A stretch of DNA of 64,000 bases from Bradyrhizobium cytisi (GCF_008123515.1 NZ_VSSR01000016.1:62001-126000), one strand, 5' to 3'. Positions 54,080 through 63,604 are shown, counted from the first letter of the stretch. Numbers and translations: made by a program. Notes: generated from the letters alone by a model not told the origin.

Positions 54080-54310
54080 TGGAACACATCAACGGTCGAT
54101 GAGCTGTTCCGGCAGGCCAGCACCGAGCGCGATGAAGCCCGACGCGCCGATCAATTCCGCCAGATTCAGAGGATCACCAGCGAGGACCTGCCGGCATTGC
54201 CGCTGGTGGCGCTGAACACGACCATCGTCAGCAACGCTCGTGTCCGGGATCTGTACAATAGCGTCGATCTCACCGCGGGCGACTTTTCCGACGCCTGGCT
54301 CGGCGGCTGA
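54080..54310 (+). pseudogene. C-terminal fragment of a peptide ABC binding protein
   Basis: The translated segment NTSTVDELFRQASTERDEARR, then FRQIQRITSEDLPALPLVAL, is the typical C-terminal end of family 5 extracellular binding proteins. The other 400 or more residues are missing. The fragment begins just after gajB and probably marks the right junction of the defence island with sulfur-cluster DNA. The paralogue at 16924 has a different C terminus, so it is not a local duplicate. Confidence 0.55.
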
Positions 54311-54379
54311 CCAGAGCGGCTGGGACTAGCCAGGACTGCGCGCGAGAAACGGACGGACAGCATCGAGCACGGCTTCAGG

Positions 54380-55207
54380 CTACTCTTCCGGCTGAAGATG
54401 ACCGCCGGGAATGGCCCAGCCGTCAACTTCATTCGCCCAGCTCTTCCAGATGTGAAGCGGCGTATTCGTATCGCTGAACGGTCCCTCTTCCCACAGCACA
54501 AGCACCGGGCAATCGAGAACCTTTCCGGCAGCGCGATCAGCGAGATCATGCTCATGGTCTATGCTCGCACCGGCCCGATAGTCCTGCATCATCGCGTGCC
54601 GCACCTCGGGTCGACGAAATGCCTCCCGATAGGCAGCACGGGCGTCGTCTGACAAGGCGCCGGCATCCTTGGCCATTTTCCGCAGCGTCCAGTCCAGGAA
54701 GAAGTCGGGATCGCCGCTCAACAGACGTTCCGGCAAGTCATAGGGTTGCGCAAACAACAGCCAGTGATAAGCCCCGAGCGCGAAATCCTTGCCGGCGCAT
54801 GCCCACACCTCGCTGGTCGGAATGACGGTCAGGGATACGAAAGCCCGTACGGAGTCCCGGTGATCCAATGCCATGCGGTACCCGACCCGAGCACCGCGGT
54901 CGTGCCCGATGACGGCAAAACGATCGAACCCAAACCGCTTCATCACGGCGACCTGATCGCTCGCCATCGTGCGCTTGGAATAAGCCGATGCGTTGGCCTG
55001 CTGCGGTCCGCGGCTGTCGCCATATCCCCGCAGGTCCGTGGCGACGACGGTGTAGTCGCGCGCCAGAAAGGGAGCGACGTGACGCCAAGCGACGTGGGTC
55101 TGCGGATGTCCGTGGAGCAGTAGCAGTGGAGGACCGTTCCCACCTATGAACGTGGCGATCGTCGCACCTTCGGTCTGGACATCATAGCGCTGGAACCCGT
55201 CGAGCAT
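54380..55207 (-). CDS. Alpha/beta hydrolase, haloacetate dehalogenase-like, early stop
   Basis: A 275-residue alpha/beta hydrolase from ATG 55207. Oxyanion region LLLLHGHPQTHVAWRHVAP, nucleophile elbow GHDRGARVGYR (Asp nucleophile, as in fluoroacetate dehalogenase and epoxide hydrolases) and catalytic His in IPGGHLQPEE. The frame ends with TAG right after PEE, but the next 17 codons (PEAVLDAVRPFLARSPG) look exactly like the normal end of the family, stopping at 54326. The TAG thus appears to be a nonsense change that removes the last helix. Activity is uncertain. Confidence 0.78.
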   Translation of the reverse strand: MLDGFQRYDVQTEGATIATFIGGNGPPLLLLHGHPQTHVAWRHVAPFLARDYTVVATDLRGYGDSRGPQQANASAYSKRTMASDQVAVMKRFGFDRFAVIGHDRGARVGYRMALDHRDSVRAFVSLTVIPTSEVWACAGKDFALGAYHWLLFAQPYDLPERLLSGDPDFFLDWTLRKMAKDAGALSDDARAAYREAFRRPEVRHAMMQDYRAGASIDHEHDLADRAAGKVLDCPVLVLWEEGPFSDTNTPLHIWKSWANEVDGWAIPGGHLQPEE

Positions 55208-55288
55208 GGCAGCCTGTCCCGTGATCCTTCGAAGGACGCGTACTGGCAGTCATTGCCATCCTCGCGACCTGATGGCCTATCCTCTCCC

Positions 55289-56668
55289 TCACTCCGCAGC
55301 GCTCTGACGCGCCCGCGGCTGGAAAGCCCCGGCGGCATGCCGGACGGGCAGCCGGTCGCCTTCACCGAACAGCTTATGGCGCAAGGAGCCATCTGAATAG
55401 GCGGTCTTGTAGCGGCCGCGGTTCTGAAGTTCGGGGATCACGATATCGATGAAGTCCTCATAACTCTCCGGCACAACGATCCGGCTGAGATTGAACCCAT
55501 CGACATCCGTTTCGTCAATCCAGCCCTGAAGCTCGTCGGCAATCGCGGGTCCATCGCCAGTGATCGCCGCATGGCGTCCACCGAGGGCGAGTTCCTTCAG
55601 GAGATCGCGCTTGGTAAGGCCCCTTTGCGCGGCGGCGGCCGTCGCCGACTGGATCGCGTTACCGGGTGCGTAAGGGATGGCATCGTCGAGGCTGTACTGG
55701 GCGAAATCGATGCCGGTCGAGGCGGAGAAATGCGCCAGACCCGCCTCCGGGCTGGCATAGCGCAGATACTCGTCGCGTTTCGCCTCAGCTTCGGCCGTGG
55801 TCCGGCCCGGCACCACAGCGATGCCGACGAAGATCTTGATGTCACCGGGACGGCGGCCAGCGCGTTCGGCCTCCGCCCGGATCGCACGGACCGCATTCCG
55901 GGCTGTCGGCTTGTCGCGGGCAGAGATGAAGACGCATTCGGCGTGCTGGCCTGCGAAAGTGCGACCTCGTAGCGAGGTGCCAGCTTGGTACAGCACCGGC
56001 GTACGCTGTATCGACGGCTCTGCGAGATGATAGCCCTCGACGTCGAAAAACTCGCCATGATGTGAGACCGGCCTGACCTTGCCGGGATCAGTGAAAACAC
56101 GTGCCGCCCGATTTCGGCGGACGGCATCGTCATCCCAGCTTCCCTCCCAAAGCTTGTAGAGCACCTCGAGATATTCGCTGGCATAGTCGTGGCGCCGGTC
56201 ATGCTCGGGGAGATGTCCGTCGCCCTTGCCGCGATGCGCGCTCTCCAGATAGCCGGCGACGATGTTCCAGCCGATGCGCCCTCGCGTCAGATGATCGAGG
56301 GTCGAAAAGCGCCGAGCCAGGGTATAGGGCGCTTCGTTGTGCACGTTCACGGTGATTCCGAAACCCAAATTCGTCGTCACCGCCGCCATGGCGGAGACGA
56401 GCAGGATCGGATCGTTCACGGGGAGCTGCACTGCTTCTCGCGCCGTCAGATCGATCCCGCCGCCATAGACATCATAGACACCGATGATATCAGCGATGAA
56501 TATCCCGTCGAAAAGCCCGCGCTCGAGCAGCTTCGCCTGATCCGTCCAGTAGGCGAGCGTATTGTAGTCGGACGAGCGATCGCGCGGATGCGTCCAGGCT
56601 CCTTGGTTGATATGGCCGACACAGTTCATGTTGAAGGCGTTGAGCAGAATTTGTTTCTTCGCGGCCAT
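55289..56668 (-). CDS. NtaA/SnaA/DszA-type flavin-dependent monooxygenase
   Basis: A 459-residue LLM monooxygenase. ATG 56668 follows AAGGAGCGCCCCG. Family segments: ILLNAFNMNCVGHINQGAW, FDGIFIADIIGVYDVYGG, NVHNEAPYTLARRFSTLDHL, GRIGWNIVAGYLESAHRGKG and LYQAGTSLRGRTFAGQHAEC. The NMNCVGHINQGAW start is typical of the DszA/NtaA subgroup acting on sulfones or nitrilotriacetate-like substrates. It lies downstream of the third Ssu-type ATPase on the same strand, after a 640-base gap. Confidence 0.87.
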   Translation of the reverse strand: MAAKKQILLNAFNMNCVGHINQGAWTHPRDRSSDYNTLAYWTDQAKLLERGLFDGIFIADIIGVYDVYGGGIDLTAREAVQLPVNDPILLVSAMAAVTTNLGFGITVNVHNEAPYTLARRFSTLDHLTRGRIGWNIVAGYLESAHRGKGDGHLPEHDRRHDYASEYLEVLYKLWEGSWDDDAVRRNRAARVFTDPGKVRPVSHHGEFFDVEGYHLAEPSIQRTPVLYQAGTSLRGRTFAGQHAECVFISARDKPTARNAVRAIRAEAERAGRRPGDIKIFVGIAVVPGRTTAEAEAKRDEYLRYASPEAGLAHFSASTGIDFAQYSLDDAIPYAPGNAIQSATAAAAQRGLTKRDLLKELALGGRHAAITGDGPAIADELQGWIDETDVDGFNLSRIVVPESYEDFIDIVIPELQNRGRYKTAYSDGSLRHKLFGEGDRLPVRHAAGAFQPRARQSAAE

Positions 56669-57307
56669 CGGGGCGCTCCTTATTACGAGAAATTCCAGTC
56701 ACCCGGCAGCTCTGATCCGCGTCAGCGTGTCACGCTGTTCAAGGGCTTCCGCGCCTCTGCGCAACGCTATGCAATGGTCTCGGATTTCTTCGGCTGCAAC
56801 CGCCGTCGGATCGCCTTCTCTGCATCCTGGGGCGACCGAAACGACCGTCCGTTCAAGCGGCTGAGGTCATGGAGCGCCGATTGAAACCGGTTGCGCTTTC
56901 CGTCACGAACGACGAAGCCGACGGAACGGGATTGAAGCTCAATGGCAAAGGCAAGAGACGTAATTGCGTGCTCGCCAATTTTCAATGATTGGCGTCTCCG
57001 ATTGTGAGGATTGATGCCGAAAGTGCGCTCCGTGCGGCCTATCCTGCCGCCGTCGTCACACGGGGAGCTGCCCACGGCTCGCGGCCGATCCCTACTCATC
57101 GAAACATCAATGCGACGAATATCCGCCCTGTCATCCGGCGAAGTCAATGTGTCCGAGAATATAGCATGCTACGTGTTCTCTGACGGCCACGTCGCAGGCG
57201 CGATATGCCAAAGCCCGCCGCAAAATCGGAAAATTGATTGCTGCGACATGAGCATTGCCATGCGCTGAAATCGCGCACTCCGCTTTCCAGACAGCGGCTC
57301 CGTGGCC
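56669..57307. other. Intergenic region with possible small gene remnant
   Basis: No confident gene. On the minus strand 56767 to about 56960 encodes AIELQSRSVGFVVRDGKRNR followed by FQSALHDLSRLNGRSFRSPQ, which looks protein-like and resembles small rhizobial hypotheticals, but no start codon with a ribosome site lies close upstream. I read it as a remnant or a gene with an unusual start. Confidence 0.35.
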
Positions 57308-58084
57308 CTACTCGCCGCCATCGTGGACGGCCGTATCGCGGAGATTTACGCCAAGCCACGTCAAGAGCTGGCGGTGCAATACGCCGAATCGTTCGCGACT
57401 GATGTCGCGCGGTCGCGGCAGGTCGACGACCAGTTCATGAGCGATACCCCTCGCTTCCATCACGAGCACCCGATCGGCGAGCAGCAGTGCTTCCTCGACG
57501 TCATGCGTCACCAGCAGTACGGCATAGCCGTGCCGGCGCCAGAGGTCTGCAACGAGCGTCTGCGCATTCAAGCGTGTCAGCGCATCGAGTGCTCCGAAGG
57601 GCTCATCGAGCAGGAGCAAGTCTGGGTCGCGCACAAGCGTCCTCGCCAACGACGCCCGCTGGGCTTCCCCGCCCGAGAGTACCTTGGGCCACACCTCCGC
57701 CCGGTGTCCAAGGCCGACCTCCGCCAGCGCCGCCTCTGCGCGTCCGCGATTGGGCAGTCCGGGAAGGCCCAGCACGACATTCCTCCAGACCGATTTCCAT
57801 GGGATGAGCCGAGGCTCCTGGAACGCGACTGCCCGCCGGGCAGGTACGGCGACTTCGCCCTCGATATCCGCATCGAGATCCGCAAGCACGCGCAAGAACG
57901 TCGACTTGCCGCATCCACTCGCTCCGATCAGCGCGACGAACTCGCCCGGGGCAATGTCGAGGTCGAGATTGTCAATGACGGCACGGGCGCCGAACCGGCG
58001 TGTCAAACCGCGTACGCGCACCACGGAGGGACGAGGCGTCTCATCCCCGGCAGGGCTCAAGTTCCGGTGAAGGACGGCCGCCAT
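57308..58084 (-). CDS. Sulfonate-type ABC ATPase
   Basis: A 258-residue SsuB-like subunit. Walker A GASGCGKST, Q-loop VAFQEPRLIPWKS, signature LSGGEAQR, Walker B LLLLDEPFGALD and H-loop VTHDVEEALLL are intact. The start at 58084 overlaps the permease 3' end by 28 bases. Its permease partner is truncated and no binding protein gene is near, so the transporter is probably not functional as encoded here. Confidence 0.85.
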   Translation of the reverse strand: MAAVLHRNLSPAGDETPRPSVVRVRGLTRRFGARAVIDNLDLDIAPGEFVALIGASGCGKSTFLRVLADLDADIEGEVAVPARRAVAFQEPRLIPWKSVWRNVVLGLPGLPNRGRAEAALAEVGLGHRAEVWPKVLSGGEAQRASLARTLVRDPDLLLLDEPFGALDALTRLNAQTLVADLWRRHGYAVLLVTHDVEEALLLADRVLVMEARGIAHELVVDLPRPRDISRERFGVLHRQLLTWLGVNLRDTAVHDGGE

Positions 58085-58536
58085 GACAGCAGGACCCTTT
58101 CGAGAAAACGAACGAAGGCGTCGACGATCAGCCCGAGCAGCGCATACACGACGAGACAGACGACGATGACATCAGTCTGGAATAGCTCCCGCCCGGTGTT
58201 CATCAGATATCCGATCCCGGCGCTGGCATTGATCTGCTCGCCGAAGACCAGGGCCAGCCAGGCAACTCCCAATGAATGGCGCAAGCCGATCAACGCGTTC
58301 GGGAGTGCCCCCGGAAGGACCATGTTCCACACCAGAGCGGCGCGGCTGAGCCCCAGCGTCAGGCCTACCTCGATCAGCTTCTGATCGACGTTCCGGATGC
58401 CCGCATAGACGTTGAGGTAAAGCGGGAATGCGGTCGCAAGCGCGATCAGCGCGATCTTGGGCTGCTCGCCGGTACCGAACCAGATGATGAGCAGCGGGAT
58501 GAGAGCGACGATCGGCAACGTGCGCAGCATCTGCAG
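58057..58536 (-). pseudogene. SsuC-type permease, N-terminal part missing
   Basis: The minus-strand frame from about 58536 reads LQMLRTLPIVALIPLLIIWF through the coupling loop EVGLTLGLSRAALVWNMVLP to the normal C terminus SWRPSFTGT. The first 90-100 residues (N terminus and first helices) are replaced by unrelated DNA that encodes a plus-strand gene. The junction is near 58536-58541. Truncation by insertion or recombination is the simplest reading. Confidence 0.75.
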
Positions 58537-58541
58537 ATCGT

Positions 58542-59405
58542 CACAATATTCGCGTCGAAGGTCTGGTCTTGCTTTGCCGTTTTCTGTCGGAGCGATGGTC
58601 GGACTGGAATCGGAACGGCCGCCCCCTAATCGCCGACGCATATAAGGATACGCTCGGCAAGAGCGTACAAATGGCCCGACAGCTCGACGGAATGACGTTT
58701 GAAGAGGTGCGTGACCGGGTAGGCAACTCGGGCGGGCGGTTCAAGCCGATCCTCGACGTGATTTGGCCGAGTTGGACCGAACAGGAGAAAGATCGCCTTT
58801 GCCTCACGCTGAAAGCGTCCATCACGAATAAAAACATCGAGGGCTTGAGCGAGGCTGATATCCAGGCATTTGCGGGCTTTCTCGCCGACGAAGGACTCTC
58901 GGCCTTCTTCTGGCGGTTAAAATCGTTCGAGGATCACGTCTTTCGCGGCAATGAATTCGCATTGGAAGGCATGCGAAGCGACTTACAGGGCATGGCAGTC
59001 GCGGTCGAACATGTCGTGGCGGCGCTGGGTGGCACCGAAACTCAGCTTTACGAGAAGTACAAGCAAGTCTGGAAAGATCCCGAGGTTCTGGGAATACTGA
59101 AGCGCGGCAATGTATCGCCACTAGCGCGGCAAGAGCGGCTTGCGCAACACTGGCCAGCGCTCAAAGCGCAGATCGACGCGCTTCGCAAAGAAACCGGTGG
59201 CGCGGTAGCCGCTGATTTAGTGATCGCACATCGCATACGCGGCGGTGTCCATACGATTCTGCCTGAAGATGATCAATTTGAGCTTGAAGCCCTATTTTTA
59301 ACTTTGATGCGTGCCGCCGTATTCACCTTTGTCGAAGTCCGCAGAATCGAAAACCTCAAAAAACCAAGCCGACCTATTGAGACAATCACGAGCAATGACT
59401 CCTAA
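58542..59405 (+). pseudogene. 5'-truncated gene of unknown function at a recombination junction
   Basis: The frame is open up to the junction with the interrupted permease (NIRVEGLVLLCRFLSERW) and continues for about 285 codons. The first potential start is TTG 58569. The segment is soluble and helical (EGLSEADIQAFAGFLADEGL, EHVVAALGGTETQLYEKYKQ). I do not recognise the family. Beginning abruptly inside a domain-like helix suggests that the original N terminus was lost. It overlaps the next gene by 11 bases, so the two formed an operon. Confidence 0.5.
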
Positions 59406-59651
59406 CGTTCCTTATCCATCGAAGCTCTATCAGCCGCTGAACCGGTGCGCGTATTGCCTATCGACCGAAGGACTATCCACGGAACATATCTTCCTTACGG
59501 ACTTGGAAGCGATCTGGTTCTTCCCAAATCAAGCTGTGAGCCCTGCCGTAGAGCCACGTCCAAAATCGACGATTTCGTGCTTCGCCGATACCTGTGTCCG
59601 CTGCGCTCGTATCCAGGCCAGGTACCTCCGATCATGCGATCATGCGTATGA
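59395..59651 (+). pseudogene. HNH-like nuclease N-terminal region, frameshifted
   Basis: ATG 59395 begins MTPNVPYPSKLYQPLNRCAY. CAYCLSTEGLSTEHIF matches the Cys-x2-Cys and EH of an HNH-type zinc site. The expected continuation PYGLGSDLVLPKSSCEPCRR lies one frame over and runs to a stop at 59649. One extra C in TTCCTTACGG would join them. The protein then stops early compared with related HNH proteins (about 300 residues, from memory). Confidence 0.55.
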
Positions 59652-59918
59652 CCTCGTCGGGGTCGATGTCTTGTTCGCCATCTCCGCGGCCTGGCGAAAT
59701 TGACGGGCTGCCGATGATCAATCCGCTCGCGGTATCGCGGTACACAGTGCTCTGGCCGGCGCAGCGGGGCCCATGCGCAGTTCAGCGCAAACGGACAGAC
59801 TTCGTCCCGCACCTAGGATGCGTTTATAGAAAGATTTTGGGCCAAAGAAGACAAAAGCCCCATACGAAGGGGGAGTTTCGCATATATAATCGATTCGACG
59901 ACGCGGACTCAGGACAAC

Positions 59919-60179
59919 ATGACCACCGAGATTGATTTCAATGCACCTGCAACGTTGCGAAAATGGCCTTCATTAAAGAAGGAGCGGATCCCCACAACAT
60001 GGGGTGCGGTGCCTTACTCTGTTGTCGAAGGAACGCTCGACGTCTGCATTCGGGCCTTTATGTCAAAGGAAGAACGCCACCTGTATGAAATCCACACCAA
60101 GGCCCAGCTACCCTTGGTAACTGAGGTCCTTCAGCATGAGCACATCGTTGAACTTGCGCGGCTGAGGGACTTTCTCTGA
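59919..60179 (+). CDS. Small hypothetical protein, 86 residues
   Basis: ATG 59919 with AGGA a few bases upstream. Composition is that of a soluble protein (TLRKWPSLKKERIPTTWG, then QLPLVTEVLQHEHIVELARL). No family is recognised. Lower GC than the surroundings supports acquired DNA. The gap of 267 bases before it holds no supported gene. Confidence 0.5.
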   Translation: MTTEIDFNAPATLRKWPSLKKERIPTTWGAVPYSVVEGTLDVCIRAFMSKEERHLYEIHTKAQLPLVTEVLQHEHIVELARLRDFL

Positions 60180-60455
60180 TGGATGACCCACTGAATGAAT
60201 TCTCGGGGGCATGTTTTGAGGATAGCCAAGTGTGTTGAAGCCTGGATGAGGCATTTTGCGTTTTCTTTGCTTCTACCCCATCGTATTCGACTGCCTGTAG
60301 GTGCACTCGACGGGCCTGACAGCTAGACCTAAGAGCTACCCTTCACTATCGGTGACATACTTTGCGTCAAGCAAACAGCTTGCGTCGTGAACACCTGAAA
60401 GGACACGATCTTAGTCAACAAAATCGTACTTCCTGGGGGAATAGTTCTAGCCCAT

Positions 60456-60752
60456 TTGAACCCGTGCACGGTTGTAAAGCCATTTCTACAAGAAATCGCG
60501 CTGCGATGGAATAAACTCGTCATCGAAAGTGCGAACGAATCTAAGACGTCCATCGCTGAAGCTCAGCTCCATCTCAGCACGGAGTTTGCGAAGCTGAAAC
60601 CTGGCCTCAAAACAATGTACTCCCAAGAAGGGATCGAAAAATTCAGAAGCGTTTGCGAAAGGTATTCGACCAGACTCTTCGGAGAGGCCGGGAATATAGA
60701 GAAACGCTATCCCGAGCATGTGGAGACAATACGAAAGGTAAAGCTTTATTAG
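60456..60752 (+). CDS. Possible small helical protein, uncertain
   Basis: A 98-codon frame from TTG 60456. It is rich in charged helical residues (LQEIALRWNKLVIESANESK, SQEGIEKFRSVCERYSTRLF). No ATG start or clear ribosome site is present. The region has lower GC, so an open frame of this length is more meaningful than elsewhere, but it may be a gene fragment. Confidence 0.35.
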   Translation: MNPCTVVKPFLQEIALRWNKLVIESANESKTSIAEAQLHLSTEFAKLKPGLKTMYSQEGIEKFRSVCERYSTRLFGEAGNIEKRYPEHVETIRKVKLY

Positions 60753-61257
60753 AGATCAGCTTCGCTCGGTGGAGAAACCCAAAAGACTACTGCGATAAAC
60801 GCGCGCTTCCACCACGCAGGTTGAACGTTTGACAACTTCCAAGTTGCGTTCCAATTCAGGGCTTTTTCTTTTAGCATCATCGAGTTTCTCCTTTTACGGA
60901 TTGCACAGAGTTGAACTGCTGAGCACGCGGATGGCTATGGCATTCGCCGCCTCCGACGTTTAAGTTGTGGCAAGAATAAACCTCGCGCTTCCTGCGCTTC
61001 ACGCCCTATCAGCTTCTGCTCGCGGTCGGCCGGCAGACCGGGGCGCGCGACTACAAGCGCAATCGCCTTGGACGGCGCCAAGTATTCTGGGTAGTTCAGA
61101 GTGCTAGCTGGCTAACCGGCATTCGACCGGCAGAAGCTGCCGACGTCCCCGCCCCTTCCAGAATCTACGCCACGTGATGGTCTATCGCGAATTACACCAT
61201 TGAGCGTAGGTCGCAGGCGGCAGGCCCGTCGATCTCGCCGATTAACTTTTCCGTGCT
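60753..61257. other. Gene-poor stretch with possible fragments
   Basis: I see no intact gene. A protein-like stretch at about 61000-61090 on the plus strand (LTPYQLLLAVGRQTGARDYK) has no start or continuation and may be a fragment. Confidence 0.35.
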
Positions 61258-61662
61258 TTAATATTGCCAGTCCGGCCCCTTCTTACTCAGTTGAAGTTTA
61301 GGGACGCCAACTTCAATCCTGGCTAAGCTTTGCCGCGAAAGGACACGCTCGATCTTTCCCTTGAGATCCAGGATTCTACTCCAGAGAGGCTCGAAACCAA
61401 CGCCTCCTAGATTGCCTTTCGTGCTGCCGAATGAGAAGAAAACGAACGCTATTCTCTTCGAGGCCCTAATGCAGAGTATTATTTTGAATTCCTCGTCGAT
61501 CTCATACGCGGCACAATTGTAAACGTTACTCACCGACTTAAACGAGCCTCGCAGGGCATCCTTGATTTCTTCAAGTCCGAGCGCGGTTTTGAGATCGGCC
61601 TCAATAGCAACACACGGCAATCGTTCGTCGGTTACAATCCAAGCATCGTCTCGGTTCAGCAT
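61258..61662 (-). CDS. Hypothetical protein, 134 residues
   Basis: ATG 61662 (MLNRDDAWIVTDERLPCVAI) is chosen for GGTGGAG seven bases upstream; a GTG four codons earlier is also in frame. The sequence looks alpha/beta (EEFKIILCIRASKRIAFVFF in the middle, a charged C terminus). It mentions no motif I can link to a family. It may belong to the accessory DNA to its left. Confidence 0.5.
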   Translation of the reverse strand: MLNRDDAWIVTDERLPCVAIEADLKTALGLEEIKDALRGSFKSVSNVYNCAAYEIDEEFKIILCIRASKRIAFVFFSFGSTKGNLGGVGFEPLWSRILDLKGKIERVLSRQSLARIEVGVPKLQLSKKGPDWQY

Positions 61663-61715
61663 GCTATACTCCACCGTTGGCGCGACGCCGAGCTAACGAA
61701 CCCCGGCTGGTCTAT

Positions 61716-62399
61716 TCAACCGCTGTTCGGTCGATATTTGACCCATCGATCTATCGGCGAGCGCATCATGTGTTGGTGTTGGCGGCGCCGCGCAAACTCA
61801 ACGACCTGTTCGGTCATTTTCCTGAGCTGCAGGCCCACGTGATCCTGGCCGCTTGCTTCACCGGCAATGGCCTTCCACTCAGTGGTATCGATGGTCACGC
61901 CCAGCGGCGTAGGCCATCCGCGCAACGCATGCACGATTGCTCGCAAGCCGGCCAAGGCGGACGCTGCACCTTGCATACCGCTCGCACAGACCAGGCATCC
62001 GACAGGAATGCCGTCAAAGTAGATGCGATCATCGCAACGTAGATCTTCGGCATAGTCGATAGCGTTCTTTAAAAGGCCGGACACCCCGCCGTGATAGCTA
62101 GGTGAGGCGACTATTAAGCCATCAGCAGCTCGGAACAAGGTAACCAAGCGCGCCTCACGCTCGGTACGGTGCTGCGCAGATGGATCGTACGGTGAAATGC
62201 AAAGATCTGCCGGTCCAAGTAGCACAACCCGCGCCCCGGCGGCTTCGGCAAACGAGAGACCAAGCCGCAGCGCTCGTTCAGTGCTCGAGCCAGGACGTAC
62301 CGTGCCTCCAATGCCGACAATCAGCGGACTCGCGTCGGAAATGGCTACCTCCGGCTGCGAAGCGACGGGAGCCTCAAACTTACGATCTGACATGATCAT
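61716..62399 (-). CDS. NADPH-dependent FMN reductase, SsuE/MsuE-like
   Basis: A 227-residue flavodoxin-fold reductase. ATG 62399 (MIMSDRK) has GGAG at the right spacing. Conserved segments are LIVGIGGTVRPGSSTERALR (FMN phosphate loop), LIVASPSYHGGVSGLLKNAI and GIPVGCLVCASGMQGAASAL. SsuE/MsuE enzymes deliver FMNH2 to SsuD-type monooxygenases, so this is a plausible partner for the organosulfur oxygenases even though it is distant. The 30-residue polar N terminus is unusual. Confidence 0.82.
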   Translation of the reverse strand: MIMSDRKFEAPVASQPEVAISDASPLIVGIGGTVRPGSSTERALRLGLSFAEAAGARVVLLGPADLCISPYDPSAQHRTEREARLVTLFRAADGLIVASPSYHGGVSGLLKNAIDYAEDLRCDDRIYFDGIPVGCLVCASGMQGAASALAGLRAIVHALRGWPTPLGVTIDTTEWKAIAGEASGQDHVGLQLRKMTEQVVEFARRRQHQHMMRSPIDRWVKYRPNSG

Positions 62400-62575
62400 C
62401 GTTCTCCAACGGATTGAGTTTCGGCAGACGTCTGTGATCGAAACGACAAACTCCATCGACATTGCCACAATTGAACGGCGCATTTGGCATCGCGCATCCG
62501 TTGCGGGATGCCAACTCCGTACATCGGCCAACATCGCACGATGCCCACCAACCGCAGTTCTGGCGGCTCCCAAAC

Positions 62576-63604
62576 TCAGGCCCTCAACTGGCGTCCGATC
62601 AGCAAGGAGAGGTCAACGAGACGGTTTGAATAGCCCCATTCGTTGTCATACCACCCAACGACTTTCACCTGATTTCCGCTGCTCATTGTCAAAGCGGAAT
62701 CGAAGGTGCAACTCGGTGGGGTCCCCACGATATCGGACGACACGATTTCGTCTTCGGTGTAGGCAAGAATTCCTCGCATCGCTGACTGTGAAGCGCTCCG
62801 GAATGCTGAATTGATCTCGTCCTTGCTTGCTTCGCGGTCAAGCGTGACGACTAAGTCAGTGACGGAGCCTGTGGGAACCGGCACGCGGAATGCGATGCCG
62901 TCAAGCCTGCCCTTGAGTTCGGGTATCACGAGGCTGGTGGCTCTTGCGGCTCCCGTTGTGCTTGGGACGATATTGATCGCTGCTGCGCGCATGCGCCTCA
63001 GATTTGCCTGCCCAGATCTGCTCATGGCGATCTGATCGAGCAATTGCTGCTCCGTCGTATAGGCGTGTACGGTCGTCATATAGCCTCGAACGAATCCAAA
63101 GTTGTCCAGGAGCACCTTCGCCATAGGTGCCACGCAATTGGTGGTGCATGACGCGTTCGAGATAATCGTATGCCGAGCCGGATCGTACGCTTGCTCATTC
63201 ACCCCCAACACAATGGTGATGTCCTCTTCAGTGGCGGGGGCCGAAATAATTACTTTTCTTGCGCCGGCGTCAATGTGCTTTCGCGCATCGGAAGCTTTTG
63301 TGAAGCGCCCGGTCGATTCAATGACGACATCAACGTCCAATTCGTGCCAAGGGAGCGCGGCTGGATCAGTCTCCGATGTCGCGTTTATCGCGGCGCCATT
63401 CACTCGCAGAGTCGCATCATCATACGTGATGTCTCCAGGAAATGTACCGAGTATCGAGTCGTACTTAACCATGTGGGCAAGCACCGCAGTGTTGGCCAGA
63501 TCGTTAATGCAAACGATCTCAAGATCGACTTTTGAGGCGAACGCGGCTCGAAGAAAGTTTCGGCCCATGCGGCCAAATCCATTGATAGCTACTCGAAGAG
63601 TCAT
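62576..63604 (-). CDS. gap: Glyceraldehyde-3-phosphate dehydrogenase
   Basis: A 342-residue GAPDH. ATG 63604 follows CAGGAGA. N-terminal Rossmann motif INGFGRMGRN (8-17), INDLAN at about 33-38 (an acidic NAD-binding position), catalytic Cys153 in SNASCTTNC and the C-terminal WYDNEWGYSNRLVDL are intact. Catalyses oxidation of glyceraldehyde-3-phosphate in glycolysis or the reverse in the Calvin cycle. It is an extra copy or a core gene; the gapA-pgk neighbourhood is not seen here. Confidence 0.92.
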   Translation of the reverse strand: MTLRVAINGFGRMGRNFLRAAFASKVDLEIVCINDLANTAVLAHMVKYDSILGTFPGDITYDDATLRVNGAAINATSETDPAALPWHELDVDVVIESTGRFTKASDARKHIDAGARKVIISAPATEEDITIVLGVNEQAYDPARHTIISNASCTTNCVAPMAKVLLDNFGFVRGYMTTVHAYTTEQQLLDQIAMSRSGQANLRRMRAAAINIVPSTTGAARATSLVIPELKGRLDGIAFRVPVPTGSVTDLVVTLDREASKDEINSAFRSASQSAMRGILAYTEDEIVSSDIVGTPPSCTFDSALTMSSGNQVKVVGWYDNEWGYSNRLVDLSLLIGRQLRA

